A stretch of DNA of 64,000 nt from Polyangiaceae bacterium (GTDB lineage Bacteria > Myxococcota_A > Polyangia > Polyangiales > Polyangiaceae). The stretch lies in contig JADJXL010000010.1 of NCBI GenBank assembly GCA_016715885.1, positions 1 to 64,000 on the forward strand, read 5' to 3'. The notes beneath the pieces were generated by a model. That model was given only the letters and a program-made list of their open reading frames with translations. It did no database searches and was not told the DNA's origin. Of this stretch, positions 47,034 through 57,201 are shown piece by piece; the stretch's first letter is position 1; each line of letters starts with the position of its first letter. Position numbers and translations under genes: made by a program.

Positions 47034-50000
47034 ATGTCGGACCCACCTGCGCCGGCTCCAAATTACGACGAACCCACGAAAACCGAAGCTGGACGTGCTC
47101 CTCCAGCGCGTCCGTCGCTCGTGGGACCACGGTTTGCCCCGGGAACCACGATCGGCCACTACGAGCTCATTCGGCAGCTTGGACAAGGCGGAATGGGCGA
47201 GGTGTACCTGGCGCGGGATACGCGTCTTGGTCGTCGTGTGGCGCTCAAGTTTTTGCTGAAGGTCGATCGCAAGCATAGTGCTCGATTTTTGGTGGAAGCG
47301 CGCGCCACCGCACAATTGGCACACGAAAATATCGTCGGCTTGTACGACATCGCCGAGCACGATGGGCTACCGTACATGGTTCTCGAATACGTGCAGGGAA
47401 CTACGTTATCGGCGTGGCTGCGCAATCGACGCGAAAGCCACTCGACACGTGGCGTTCCGCCGACGCGCGCTGCGGAGCTGATGCTTCCCGTCGCGCGAGC
47501 GCTGCAATGTGCGCACGAAGCGGGCATCGTGCATCGGGACTTGAAGCCTGGCAATATCATGCTGACCGACAGCGGCACGGTGAAAGTGCTCGATTTTGGT
47601 GTTGCCAAACTGATGGGAGACGCAGCGTCACTTGAAGGCGGAGACATCGACGAAGCGCCGGTGAATGGGCCCGAAGCGTGGGCGCAAAGCGTGCAATTGC
47701 CAGGCGAATTGACGGACGCGGGCGTGATCGTGGGGACGCGTTGGTACATGGCGCCCGAGCAATGGTGGGGTGAGAGCGTCGACGGGCGCACCGATATCTG
47801 GGCGGTGGGCATGATATTGTATCAAATGGTGAGCGGCGATCATCCGCTCGCGGCGCAGTCGCCAGAATTGCTTCAATGGGTGGCCGTGCGCGAAGAGCCC
47901 ATGCCGAGCATTCGCGATCAATTCCCCGATATCGGCCGAATTGGCACCGTCATCGATCGGTGTTTGATCAAGTACAAGGAAGATCGGCTGGAATCGGCGC
48001 GTGAATTGGTCGAGCAGCTCGAGGCCATCGTGCGCCCGCATTCGTCGTCGGCCGAGGACGGGGCCGAGGAAGCCAATCCGTACGCGGGGCTCGCGGCATT
48101 TCAAGAGCGCGACGCGACGAGGTTTTTTGGTCGCGAAACCATGGTCGAGCAAATCGTGTCGCGGCTCGTCGAGCAACCATTGCTAGCGCTCGTTGGAGCT
48201 TCCGGGGCCGGTAAATCATCGCTGGTTCGTGCGGGTGTCATTGCAGCTTTGATGCGCGGTGGCGACGCGTGGGAATCGTTCATCATGCGCCCCGGTCCAA
48301 GGCCACTGGCAGCTTTTGCGGACATGCTGCTTCAGCATTCGTGGCAGCGGTCGAGCCATACTGGAGATTCGCCGAGCAGTCGCAGCGACGTGGCCGAAAT
48401 GGACGCCATGCTCACGCGGCTTCGCAATGAACCGGGCTACGTTGGTGTGCAGGTGCGAAGTCGAGCGCGACGGCGGCGCGAGCGAGCGCTTGTGTTCGTC
48501 GACCAATTCGAGGAAGTGTATACGTTGGCTCCGGAGGACGAGCGCGAAGCGTTTCTTCGATGTTTGGAGGGTGTCGCGGATGATCCCAGCTCGCCGGTGC
48601 GCGTGATCGTATCCATGCGTCACGATTTTCTCGATCGCGTTGCGCTTGGTTCGCCCGTGTTGGCCGAATTGATCAGCCGAGGCACCGTGCTCGTGGGGCC
48701 CTTGGATCGGCGCGGGCTCGAGCGAGCTTTGGTGGCGCCGGCGGAAGCATTGTCGTATCGTTTCGAATCGGAAGCGCTCGTCGTCGAAATGCTGGATACG
48801 CTCGAACGCACCGCGGGGGCATTGCCGTTGTTGCAATTCACGGCATCCATGTTGTGGGCCGGGCGCGATGCAAAAAGGCGCATGCTGACGGAATCCAGTT
48901 ATCGCAGCTTCGGGGGCGTCGAAGGAGCGCTCACGACGCACGCGGACAACGTGATTGCGGGCATGACCGAAGCGGAGAAGAATTGGGCGCGGGTGCTCAT
49001 TTTGCGGCTCGTCACGCCCGAGCGTACGCGGGCCATAACGACGCGGCGAGAATTGTCGGAAATCGGGGGCGCCGAGGGTTCCCATGTGGAACGGGTGCTC
49101 GGGAAGCTCGTCGACGCGCGATTGCTGGTCGTGGAGAGCGTGCGTGGTGGTGAAAGTACGGTCGAATTGGTGCACGAATCGCTCATCGAAAGGTGGCCGC
49201 GATTGGGGATGTGGCTCGACGAAGCGGATGATTATGCGCAATTTCGTGGACGCTTGCGCAATGCTGCCAAAGAATGGGAGGCGAGCGGTCGGTCGGAGGG
49301 GCTCGTATGGCGTGGGGATGCCGCGGAGGAAGCGCGTCGATTTTGGAAGGCGCATGGCGAGCGAAGCTCGACCGAATTGAATGCGCGCGAAACGGCGTAT
49401 GTCATGGCGGTGCTCGACGTGCAGGATCGCGAACGACGCTTTCGCGGACGGATGATGGCTGCGGCTTTCGTTTCGCTGGTCGTCATCGTGCTCGTGGTAT
49501 CCAGTTTGGCCGTGCAATCGAATCGGGAAGCGAAACGAGCGCTGGCGGGGGAAATGGAGGCGCAGGCGCAAAGAAACGAGGCGCGAGCGCAAAAGGCCAA
49601 AGCCGAACGCAGTGCGGCTCGGGCGCGCAACGTCACCCGCATGGCGGCTGCGCGGCAGCTTCAAAACGATCCCTTGTTGATGCTCGCGCTTCTGCGTGAA
49701 ATCGAGCCTGGAACGAATCCGAACGGCTGGCAAGAGCTGGCCACGCAAGCCGTCGCCGCCACCGACCTGGCCTCTATGGTGATCGCCCACAACGACGTTC
49801 GAACGGCCGCTTGGAGCCCCGATGGTAAGCGTATCGCGTCGGGGTCCGACGACAAAACCGTACGCGTGTGGAACGTCGACGGGTCCGGCGAGCCCATCGT
49901 GTATCGGGGGCACAATCAATTCATTTTCTCGATCGCTTGGAGTCCTGACGGCAATCGAATCGCGTCGGCGTCGAGCGATCACACCGTTCACGTGTGGAAC

Positions 50001-51671
50001 GCCGATGGCACGGGTGAACCCGTGGTATTCCGTGGCCACCGCGGGCCCGTTCGTCTTGTCGCATGGCACCCCGATGGCAAGCGGCTCTTCACGGGATCGG
50101 CGGACAAGACGATGGGCATGTGGAACGTCGATGGGACGGGAAAGACCGTGCCCATCGACCCGCGCTACGGCCAGATCTACCTCGCAGCATGGAGTCCCGA
50201 CGGCGCACGCGTGGCAACGGGTGCGCATGATGGAAAGGTCCGCGTATGGAAGGTGGACCTCGAGGCTGAGCCGACCATTTTGGGCGCGCATGACAGCACG
50301 GTTTTGGTCGTCGCGTGGAGCCCGGATGGGCGGCGCATCGTCTCGGCTGCCGCCGATGGAACCGTGCGAATATGGCACGCCGACGGGTCGGGAGAGCCCG
50401 CCATGTTGACGGGATATCCTGCCAGAAAAATCGCGCTGTCCATAAGTCCCGACGGCCGCCAGGTTGCGTTCACGGGCGACACGAAGGCTTTTAAAGTGGC
50501 GAACATGGATGGATCAGGACATCCGATTGAAGTTCGAGTTGGTAATGACATTTGGGAGCTTGCGTATAGCCCCGATGGAAAGCACATCGCTTCTGTCGAG
50601 CGTAATGGCACGCTGCATGTGTGGAACCTCGAGCGCAGCATGAAAACGGCTGTGCTTCGCGGGCATACGGAAGGCGTGTATGGCGCGGTGTGGAGCCCCG
50701 ATGGCAAACGCATTGCCTCGGTGGCGCATGACAACACGCTGCGCATATGGAATGCAAACGATGGGAGCGCGCCACCCACCATTTTCCAATATTCGGCCGC
50801 CCTCTGGGGCGTTGCGTGGAGCCCCGATGGAACGCGTATCGCCACGGCTTCGCAGGATCGAACCCTTGGCATTTGGAATGCCGACGGTTCGGGACAGCCA
50901 TTGATTTTACGTGGACACGAGCTATTGGTGCATGGAGTTGCCTGGAGTCCGGACGGGACCACGGTCGCATCCTGCGCCTCGGACCATACCGTACGAATAT
51001 GGAAGGCCGACGGCTCTGGAACGCCCCTTGTATTGCGACATTCCGGGTTCGTGTATACCGTTGCTTTCAGTCCAGACGGGAAGCGTATCGTATCGTCATC
51101 AAAGGACAGCACGGCCCGCGTATGGAATGTAGACGGCTCGGGAGAACCCATCGTGCTTCCGCATGAAACCGGCTTGTACGGCGCTGCGTTCAGCCCCGAT
51201 GGGAAATACGTCGTCACGGGCGCGCCGGATCGGATCATGCGGCTGTGGAATGCCGATGGTTCGGGAAAGCCGCTGGAATTCAAGGGACATACCAATGTCG
51301 TCGGCATTCGGGGCGATCGGGTCTTCAGCCCCGATGGCAAGCGTATCGTGTCGTCGTCCGACGATGGCACGGCGGGCATTTGGAATGCGGATGGCACGGG
51401 CGAGCCGCTCTTTTTGCGCTCGTCGACCGATGCGGTGAACATGGCGGCATGGAGCCCCGATGGAAAGCGAATCGTCACCGCTTCGGACGACGGGAACGTG
51501 ACCATTTGGGATGACCTCACGCCGCTTACGGGGCCCGAGGATCCGCGGCTGTGGAAGCCGAGCCGTTATTGCATGCCGCTCGAATTGCGCCGCAAGTTGC
51601 TCGACTTCCCCGATGAGCAATCACGTGCGGACTTGGCGCGGTGCCAAGAGCGCGTGCGTGAAGTGCCGTAG
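47034..51671 (+). CDS. Ser/Thr kinase-STAND-WD40 membrane protein (1,545 aa)
   Basis: Residues about 40-330 are a Hanks kinase: GQGGMGEVY, VALKFLL, HRDLKPGNIML, VLDFGVAKL, GTRWYMAPEQWW. Residues about 350-800 are an nSTAND NTPase beginning NPYAGLAAFQERDATRFFGR with P-loop GASGAGKSSLVRAG. A transmembrane helix FVSLVVIVLVVSSLAV (about 810-826) is followed by an Ala/Glu/Arg coiled coil (GEMEAQAQRNEARAQKAKAERSAAR). Residues about 920-1,495 hold 14 WD40 repeats with AWSPDGKRIAS...VRVWNxDGSGEP consensus, enough for two seven-bladed propellers. Kinase and NTPase would be cytoplasmic and the propellers beyond the membrane. Such proteins are typical of myxobacteria. Substrates are unknown. Intact frame throughout, convergent with the next gene. 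Confidence 0.92.
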   Translation: MSDPPAPAPNYDEPTKTEAGRAPPARPSLVGPRFAPGTTIGHYELIRQLGQGGMGEVYLARDTRLGRRVALKFLLKVDRKHSARFLVEARATAQLAHENIVGLYDIAEHDGLPYMVLEYVQGTTLSAWLRNRRESHSTRGVPPTRAAELMLPVARALQCAHEAGIVHRDLKPGNIMLTDSGTVKVLDFGVAKLMGDAASLEGGDIDEAPVNGPEAWAQSVQLPGELTDAGVIVGTRWYMAPEQWWGESVDGRTDIWAVGMILYQMVSGDHPLAAQSPELLQWVAVREEPMPSIRDQFPDIGRIGTVIDRCLIKYKEDRLESARELVEQLEAIVRPHSSSAEDGAEEANPYAGLAAFQERDATRFFGRETMVEQIVSRLVEQPLLALVGASGAGKSSLVRAGVIAALMRGGDAWESFIMRPGPRPLAAFADMLLQHSWQRSSHTGDSPSSRSDVAEMDAMLTRLRNEPGYVGVQVRSRARRRRERALVFVDQFEEVYTLAPEDEREAFLRCLEGVADDPSSPVRVIVSMRHDFLDRVALGSPVLAELISRGTVLVGPLDRRGLERALVAPAEALSYRFESEALVVEMLDTLERTAGALPLLQFTASMLWAGRDAKRRMLTESSYRSFGGVEGALTTHADNVIAGMTEAEKNWARVLILRLVTPERTRAITTRRELSEIGGAEGSHVERVLGKLVDARLLVVESVRGGESTVELVHESLIERWPRLGMWLDEADDYAQFRGRLRNAAKEWEASGRSEGLVWRGDAAEEARRFWKAHGERSSTELNARETAYVMAVLDVQDRERRFRGRMMAAAFVSLVVIVLVVSSLAVQSNREAKRALAGEMEAQAQRNEARAQKAKAERSAARARNVTRMAAARQLQNDPLLMLALLREIEPGTNPNGWQELATQAVAATDLASMVIAHNDVRTAAWSPDGKRIASGSDDKTVRVWNVDGSGEPIVYRGHNQFIFSIAWSPDGNRIASASSDHTVHVWNADGTGEPVVFRGHRGPVRLVAWHPDGKRLFTGSADKTMGMWNVDGTGKTVPIDPRYGQIYLAAWSPDGARVATGAHDGKVRVWKVDLEAEPTILGAHDSTVLVVAWSPDGRRIVSAAADGTVRIWHADGSGEPAMLTGYPARKIALSISPDGRQVAFTGDTKAFKVANMDGSGHPIEVRVGNDIWELAYSPDGKHIASVERNGTLHVWNLERSMKTAVLRGHTEGVYGAVWSPDGKRIASVAHDNTLRIWNANDGSAPPTIFQYSAALWGVAWSPDGTRIATASQDRTLGIWNADGSGQPLILRGHELLVHGVAWSPDGTTVASCASDHTVRIWKADGSGTPLVLRHSGFVYTVAFSPDGKRIVSSSKDSTARVWNVDGSGEPIVLPHETGLYGAAFSPDGKYVVTGAPDRIMRLWNADGSGKPLEFKGHTNVVGIRGDRVFSPDGKRIVSSSDDGTAGIWNADGTGEPLFLRSSTDAVNMAAWSPDGKRIVTASDDGNVTIWDDLTPLTGPEDPRLWKPSRYCMPLELRRKLLDFPDEQSRADLARCQERVREVP

Positions 51672-51672
51672 C

Positions 51673-52800
51673 CTATTGGCAACGTCGCGGAAATCCCGAG
51701 CAATTATTGCTCTTGCATTGCTCGTTGACCATGCAGTAGTTGCCAGCAGCCATGCCGCAAACTCCGTTCGGTGAGCACGGACCACCCTCGACGCATTGAG
51801 CCGCCATGCTGCATTGAGCAGTGCATGTGCCATTCGAACAATTGCGGCTCACGCATTCATGATGGCCATTGCATGTCTCCCCCGCAGGAAGGGCGCACAG
51901 GAATTGGACGACGGTCCCCATGACGCACTCTTCGTTCGTTTGCGCAGGTTGACCCAGACCAACCTGGCACCTTCCGGACGCCATGATGCATCCCATCCCA
52001 GCGGGACATGTGCCGGCATCCGCACCCGTGCACGATTTGCATGTCTTCGTCACCGGATCGCAGAGGTTCGTGTCGCACTCCAGGTCCTCCGAGCACGGTT
52101 CTCCCACGACCGATTGGCAATACTCACGCCGGCACAACCCGCTCTGGCACTGCATCGAAGTCGTGCACAATGCGCCGAGCGCCGCCTTGGTCTGCATCAT
52201 GCACGTGCCGTCGCTGCCGCAAAGCATGTTTCCAGTGCAGCCGGGCACTTGCAACCCATTCGGCGCTCGCGTGCACGAACCGGCAAGCCCCGGTTTGTCG
52301 CATGCCTGACAAGGCCCCGGACACGCGGCATTGCAACATGTCGATTGCTCGCAATTGCCGCTCTTGCAATCGCCGGGAGCACCACAAGAAAGCCCATTGC
52401 ATCGATCCACGCACGCGGCATCGTCACAAGCAAGGCAATCGACGCATTCACCTTTGTCGTCGCAGCGCCCCGCTGGACATTCGGCAGCGAATGCGATGGT
52501 ATGACACGCCGCAGGGTCGCCATTCGGACAGCTCCCAGCAACGTCGTTCGTGCAAACGTTGTTGTCGTCGGTGCAGACACAACTTCCACCAGCTCCGCCT
52601 GCGCCTCCACCGCCGACGCCCATGCCGCCAGCGCCCGCCATGCCCCCGCCGCTGCTCGATACCGAACCCGAGCTGCTGCTCGAGGCTTCCGTCGAAGGTT
52701 TGGCCTGGTCAGGAGGCGAAAGCGGATTGACTTCGCATCCATTGATGGCCGTGCCCAAAATGATTGCGGCCATCGTGGCCATGAACAACTTCTGTTTCAT
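51673..52800 (-). CDS. Cys-rich lipoprotein with Gly/Ser stalk
   Basis: Start MKQKLFMATMAAIILGTAIN was chosen over an upstream ATG because it begins a clean signal with lipobox INGC. A Ser/Gly stalk (SSSSSGSVSSSGGGMAGAGGMG) follows, then more than 40 Cys in short modules such as CTTSMQCQSGLCRREYC, CSEDLECDTNLC and CNGHHECVSRNCSNGTC, resembling the Dickkopf/EB-like modules common in myxobacterial outer-surface proteins. No enzyme signature. One bp separates its stop from that of the convergent kinase-WD40 gene. Likely an exported, disulfide-rich surface protein. Confidence 0.8.
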   Translation of the reverse strand: MKQKLFMATMAAIILGTAINGCEVNPLSPPDQAKPSTEASSSSSGSVSSSGGGMAGAGGMGVGGGGAGGAGGSCVCTDDNNVCTNDVAGSCPNGDPAACHTIAFAAECPAGRCDDKGECVDCLACDDAACVDRCNGLSCGAPGDCKSGNCEQSTCCNAACPGPCQACDKPGLAGSCTRAPNGLQVPGCTGNMLCGSDGTCMMQTKAALGALCTTSMQCQSGLCRREYCQSVVGEPCSEDLECDTNLCDPVTKTCKSCTGADAGTCPAGMGCIMASGRCQVGLGQPAQTNEECVMGTVVQFLCALPAGETCNGHHECVSRNCSNGTCTAQCSMAAQCVEGGPCSPNGVCGMAAGNYCMVNEQCKSNNCSGFPRRCQ

Positions 52801-52817
52801 ATTTGCCGTGCCTCCGC

Positions 52818-54114
52818 TCAAAAGCGACCGTGAAAAACGACGCCCCCCGGTGTCGGCGTCACGCTCCACGAAACCCGCTCCGCAGTCTTCTGGTCGCTAC
52901 GCGCATACAAAAACGTCAGCGTCCCCGCAGCCACGGCGCCAATCCCCGTAATCATCGACGTCAGCGTCAACGCTTGAAGCGTCGGCCCGCGTCGTGCAAC
53001 CTCGGCGTCGCAGTCACTGCACCCTTGGCGATTGTACACATCGACGAATTCCGTGTACGACACGCCAGCACCAATCCCCGTCACGATGGCAACGGCTCCA
53101 AGCGCCCCTGATACCCCAATGCCCACTTTGACCAGCGGCTTGAGCGGCGGGGACGGAGGTTCTTCGGGTGGCGCGATGGGAGGAATGACCTCGTCCTTCG
53201 GCGCCGGCACGGCAGCCATCTCGATGGTCACCGGATACTGCTTGGCCGAGCCTTGTTCGACGTCTTGCGGAATGGTGAGCGGTTGATATCCGGGCGCCGT
53301 GACGCGGATCTCGCGTTTTCCGGGGTTGACTCGAATGGGTTTGTCGAGCTGTTCTGGAAGCAACGTGCGCTCGTCGACCTTCACCCGCACGACGTCTTTC
53401 GACGGCTGCTTGATCAGAAGCTGAATCGTCGGCACGCGCGTCGACAACGACGTCACGGCGTCCTTGACTTTTTTCCGCGCATCGGCATCGGCTGGACTTT
53501 CCTTCGGTGCCGCGGGCATCGCGCTCAGTTTTTCTCCAAGCGTCAGCGCTTCGACGAGCTTGCCTACGCCTTCGTAGGCGCGCATCAGCTCGTAACCCGA
53601 CTCGAGACTGAGCAAGATTCCATGCGCTTCCTCGAGCACGCCGAGGGCCTTTGTCAGCCTCGCGAGCGTCAACGAGCTTGCGTCCCGCGACGAGAAGTGC
53701 TGCGGCCTTGTCCTTCGGCGTTTGCGCATCCGCTGGTTGCGTCGCTGGAGGTTGCGCCGCCGCTTGAGGTTGCTTTGCTGGAGCTGGCGTTGCTGCGGCG
53801 GGCTTTGCTGGAGCTGGCGTTGCTGCGGCGGGCTTGGCTGGAGCTGGCGTCGCTGCGGCAGGCTTTGCTGGAGCTGGCGTCGCTGCGGCGGGCTTTGCTG
53901 GAGCTGGCGTCGCTGCAGCGGGCTTTGCCGGGGCGGGCTTGGCTGGCGTTGGGGCCGCATCGGCACGAGCCGACGACGCGGCGAGAGATAACGCCGCAAA
54001 AAGGATCCCGCTCAACGGAAATAGCTTCCGGAAACGCGCATGCCAAACCTCTTTGCCGCACCCTACACGAACGGCGCCCGATGCTGCAAGACGTTCGTGA
54101 CGAACTGTCTGCAC
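52818..54114 (-). pseudogene. PEGA-domain protein with Pro/Ala repeat, one frameshift
   Basis: A signal peptide (LFPLSGILFAALSLAASSARA) leads to a tandem Pro/Ala run built of AAATPAPAKPA units (five copies, DNA about 53785-53935, roughly 30-bp units). The frame breaks near 53665 after AALLVAGRKLVDAR and continues as LTKALGVLEEAHGILLSLES in the other minus-strand frame. The rest has a PEGA-like domain (PIRVNPGKREIRVTAPGYQP), then a Pro linker, two hydrophobic segments (VGIGVSGALGAVAIVTGIGA, SMITGIGAVAAGTLTFLYA) and a short tail. This resembles the TPR-PEGA-transmembrane proteins frequent in myxobacteria. The repaired product would be about 430 residues. The start at 54114 is uncertain because it leaves a long pre-signal segment. 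Confidence 0.7.
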
Positions 54115-54196
54115 ATACGCTTCGCGTCTCAGAGGCCGCGCGTACTTTTACATACATACTCCGGATTCGTGCGGCTGACGCATCACCGTTCGTCAT

Positions 54197-54830
54197 TCAC
54201 AACGGCCGTACCCTTTACCGAGGAACAGGTCGTCGTGACACGTCTTGCCAGACCGGCAGTTCGAGGGGTCAGCAGAATCGGGGTATGGAATTGATAATTG
54301 GGGATGTCACATTCCTTCAGGCATTCGATCCCCGTGTACAATGCCACGTTTAGGTTGTAGCTTCCGCAGCACACGGTGCCTTTGGGGCAATCTTCAGGGC
54401 CGTTGCATGCAACGACGATATCAGGGCATTCGCCTGCCAGTCGGCACGTGCGGGCGGGCGGCGTGCCCGGCTCGATGCAGCATATATTGGGCGACAAACA
54501 CTCGGCCACGTCGCAGTTCACGGCCACCTCGCCCGAACTACTGCTGCTGCTGCTGGATGCCGCGGTGCCCCCCTGCCCACTGCTCGAGCTACCACTGTTG
54601 CTGCCACCCATGCCCCCCTGCCCACTGCTCGTGCTGCTTCCGGTTTCCCCGCGGCCGCCCATGCCCCCCTGCCCGCTGCTCGTCGCGCTGCTGCTTCCGG
54701 CTTCTCCGCTGCCGCCTTGGCCGTTGCCGCCAGCGTCGTTCGATCCCGCAGGAGGCACGTAGTCACACGCGACGGTTATGACGGTTGAAGCGAGCAAACT
54801 CGAAAAAGCAATCTGCGCTTTGGTCATCAT
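54197..54830 (-). pseudogene. Small Cys-rich lipoprotein, late frameshift
   Basis: Start MMTKAQIAFSSLLASTVITV with lipobox VAC, then a stalk of Gly/Ser repeats (SSGQGGMGG twice, SGSSSSGQGG) to about residue 100. The Cys-rich head (CDVAECLSPNICCIEPG, CNGPEDCPKGTVCCGSY) follows. Near 54290 the frame diverts to an unrelated ending. A one-base correction gives DPSNCRSGKTCHDDLFLGKG and a final Cys before a stop at 54197, which matches the module pattern better. It shares the stalk-plus-head design of the lipoprotein at 51673-52800. Function unknown, presumably surface-exposed. Confidence 0.65.
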
Positions 54831-54948
54831 GGAAGCACGATCGCACGAATGCGTGGCAATTGGAAGCTTCGTTCGACGCTTGGCCACCCTGCAAAAGCCT
54901 GCACGTCAGCGTGATTGCTTTCCCCGGCGTCTCGACTATCCTCGACGA

Positions 54949-55881
54949 ATGCCACGGTCCCTAGAGCATTCCGAACGTCTACGTCGCGCCCTTTTGTCAC
55001 TGGATGGCCTCTCCATTGGCGACGCCTTTGGCGAAAGGTTCTTCGGCTACCCCAAGCTCGTGCTCGAGCGCATCGAACAGCGAGCCCTTCCCGCAGCGCC
55101 CTGGAAGTACACCGACGACACCGAAATGGCCCTTGCCATCGTCGAGGTCCTCGACAACCACGAGCGCATTGATCAGAACGCATTGGCTGTCGTCTTTGGT
55201 CGCCGCTATGCGGCCGATCCGACGCGTGGATATGGCGGAACCGCCCACGACATTTTGCAGGCGTTTTCTCGCGGAGCATCGTGGCGTGACATTTCGCCGC
55301 GCGTATTCGGTGGCCAAGGCTCCATGGGCAATGGCAGCGCCATGCGCGTGGCCCCTGTCGGCGCGTACTTTGCCGATGATTGGTCACGCGTCATCGAAGA
55401 AGCGCGCGCATCGGCCGAAGTCACGCACACCCATCCCGAAGGGCTCGCGGGTGGCGTCGTCACAGCGCTCGCCGCTGCATGCGCCGTCGATATGCACCGC
55501 GGCCGATTGCCTCGCGAGCCCAGCGCCTTTTTCAAGGCGCTACGCGACGCTGCACCCGATAGCATGACGCGACGTTATGTCGAAGCAGCGGCCAACATGC
55601 CCTTGGAAACGCGCCCTGCCGATGCAGCCGAGCGTCTTGGTTCGGGGCAGCAAGTCCTGACGGTGGACACCGTTCCCTTCTGTCTTTGGTGCGCCGCTCG
55701 GCACCTCGACGATTACCAAGCTGCCTTGTGGACCACCGTCGCGGGCCTTGGCGATCGCGACACGACATGCGCCATCGTGGGTGGAATCGTCGCGCTGTCG
55801 GCGGGCGAAGCGAGCATTCCGGCGGCATTTCAGGAGGCGCGCGAACCGCTCGCCATTGAATTGCCTGTAGCAACCCCGTAA
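54949..55881 (+). CDS. ADP-ribosylglycohydrolase family protein
   Basis: DraG-type enzymes remove ADP-ribose from proteins or small molecules using two Mg ions. The metal-site motifs are present in order: GLSIGDAFGERF (residues 19-30), YTDDTEMALA (about 50), GSMGNGSAMRVAPVGAYF (about 125-142), HTHPEGLAGG (about 162), and the C-terminal GDRDTTCAIVGGIVAL (about 272-287) with the Asp-x-Asp-Thr pattern. The 310-residue length is typical. ATG 54949 begins the homology, and the frame further upstream overlaps the divergent lipoprotein gene. The gene could oppose an ADP-ribosyltransferase toxin or regulator, but none is seen nearby. Confidence 0.88.
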   Translation: MPRSLEHSERLRRALLSLDGLSIGDAFGERFFGYPKLVLERIEQRALPAAPWKYTDDTEMALAIVEVLDNHERIDQNALAVVFGRRYAADPTRGYGGTAHDILQAFSRGASWRDISPRVFGGQGSMGNGSAMRVAPVGAYFADDWSRVIEEARASAEVTHTHPEGLAGGVVTALAAACAVDMHRGRLPREPSAFFKALRDAAPDSMTRRYVEAAANMPLETRPADAAERLGSGQQVLTVDTVPFCLWCAARHLDDYQAALWTTVAGLGDRDTTCAIVGGIVALSAGEASIPAAFQEAREPLAIELPVATP

Positions 55882-55913
55882 TCCGCTCCTTCGCGACCGC
55901 CCTCGCCTCCAAG
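55868..55913 (+). repeat. 46-bp dispersed repeat at a gene 3' end, copy 1
   Basis: Runs TAGCAACCCCGTAATCCGCT then CCTTCGCGACCGCCCTCGCC and ends CTCCAAG, spanning the last codons (..ATP stop) of the hydrolase gene. A second copy with three mismatches occurs at 58694-58739, also ending a gene in ..ATP stop. Confidence 0.7.
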
Positions 55914-55994
55914 CGTGCAGCGTCTTGTCGCTTCGTTGTAGATCCAAGAAACCGATATCTCGAACCCTTCGATGCTTTGGCGAAAGGATCCAAT

Positions 55995-57201
55995 ATGCGA
56001 ACAATACTGCTGTTCTTGCGCGGCTTTGTTCTTTGGTGTGCTGCTCGACGCACGCACCTGGGCTTGTTGATTCTCGGTATCTTCTTGGCAATATCGACGC
56101 CCGCGTGTTCCTCGACGCTGCCTCGAGAACCTCCCGTCAATACCTGCGACACGAGCGGTGGCAAATCCGGCCAACCGCATTGTTTACCGCCGCCGGGTTT
56201 CTTTTGCGAACGCAATCAAGCGCCACCTGCAACCCCTCGGAGCGGACGAGGGCACAAGGCATATTTGGGGCAGTTTGAGCTATTCCCCTCGAAACAGGGT
56301 TTGGGCATCAATCAACCGACATGCCCGCAGAATGCGACGCGCTTGTTGCAAGATCAGGAATGGAAAATCGCACACCGCATTGCCAAAGATTTTGGCCACC
56401 GCGTCGGATTCGTATTGGCGACGTGCGAGAGGATCACCGAGGAGCTTGCGCGTCAGCCGGTGAATGCCCTTGCGGGCTGGAATGATATCGATCCCGAAAC
56501 GCTCGAAGCGGAGTTCATGAGATGCGCCAAGGACCTCGACAAACTCGAAGCGCCACCTTTGTACGACGATCCGTGGCTCGCGGGAGCGGCGTGGCGCGGA
56601 TTCAACACGGGTTATGGCGAGGGGGCCGACGAGGTTTGGCATCGCGTGATGATGATCGAGTTTGCTATCGCCATTGTGGAATCGGCGATCATGGCAGGCC
56701 TTCCGCTCCTCGAAGTTGCGGTGACGCGGGGAATTCGGCTTTCGTTGATCGGTCTGCGCCGAATGCCCGTTTTTCTTCCAGGCGCCATCGGTGGACTCGG
56801 TGCAGGGGTTTTCCTGAAGGGTGCGCCGCGTGCTGTCGCCAAAGCGGTCGTGACGGGTTCCGCGCGGGCGCTCGGGCGTAACATGAAAATAGCGGGCATG
56901 AAGAGACTAGCTGGCGAGTTTGCCCATCACATCGTTGCGCACGGTGCCGACGGGGCGAAGAACGCGCTTGCAATTCTGCGAAAGTTTGGTATCGACGTGG
57001 ACGACGCGGTCAACGGGGTGTTTCTGCCTGGTCACTCCAAATCACCGAACCCGCTTGGAAAGGCGGTCCACTCGAAGGTGCACACGGACGCGTATTATCT
57101 AGCGGTGGAGGGCCTGCTCAAGGGCGCGAAAACGCAGGAGGAAGTCATCCAGAAACTTGCGCTTCATCGCAGGCCAACTCGAGAAGGGAATCATGCCATG
57201 A
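55995..57201 (+). CDS. Lipoprotein AHH-type nuclease toxin
   Basis: Start MRTILLFLRGFVLWCAARRT, with a hydrophobic segment LGLLILGIFLAISTPAC forming a lipobox (Cys about residue 38). A middle domain (70-300) includes two hydrophobic stretches (IEFAIAIVESAIMAGLPLL, MPVFLPGAIGGLGAGVF). The C-terminal domain (about 305-395) is an AHH nuclease: EFAHHIVAHGADGAKNALAI, then FGIDVDDAVNGVFLPGH and AVHSKVHTDAYYLAV, the His-rich pattern of that HNH/EndoVII-like family. As read, the frame continues into the immunity domain. Removing one C near 57172 gives a natural end LHRRQLEKGIMP with TGA at 57199-57201 overlapping the next ATG. SitA-like lipoproteins with AHH tips are known from Myxococcus. Confidence 0.8.

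Noticed and set aside
53253..54353. Plus-strand 366-residue frame
   Set aside because: Antisense to the PEGA-type gene, whose signal peptide, Pro/Ala repeat and PEGA motif are convincing.
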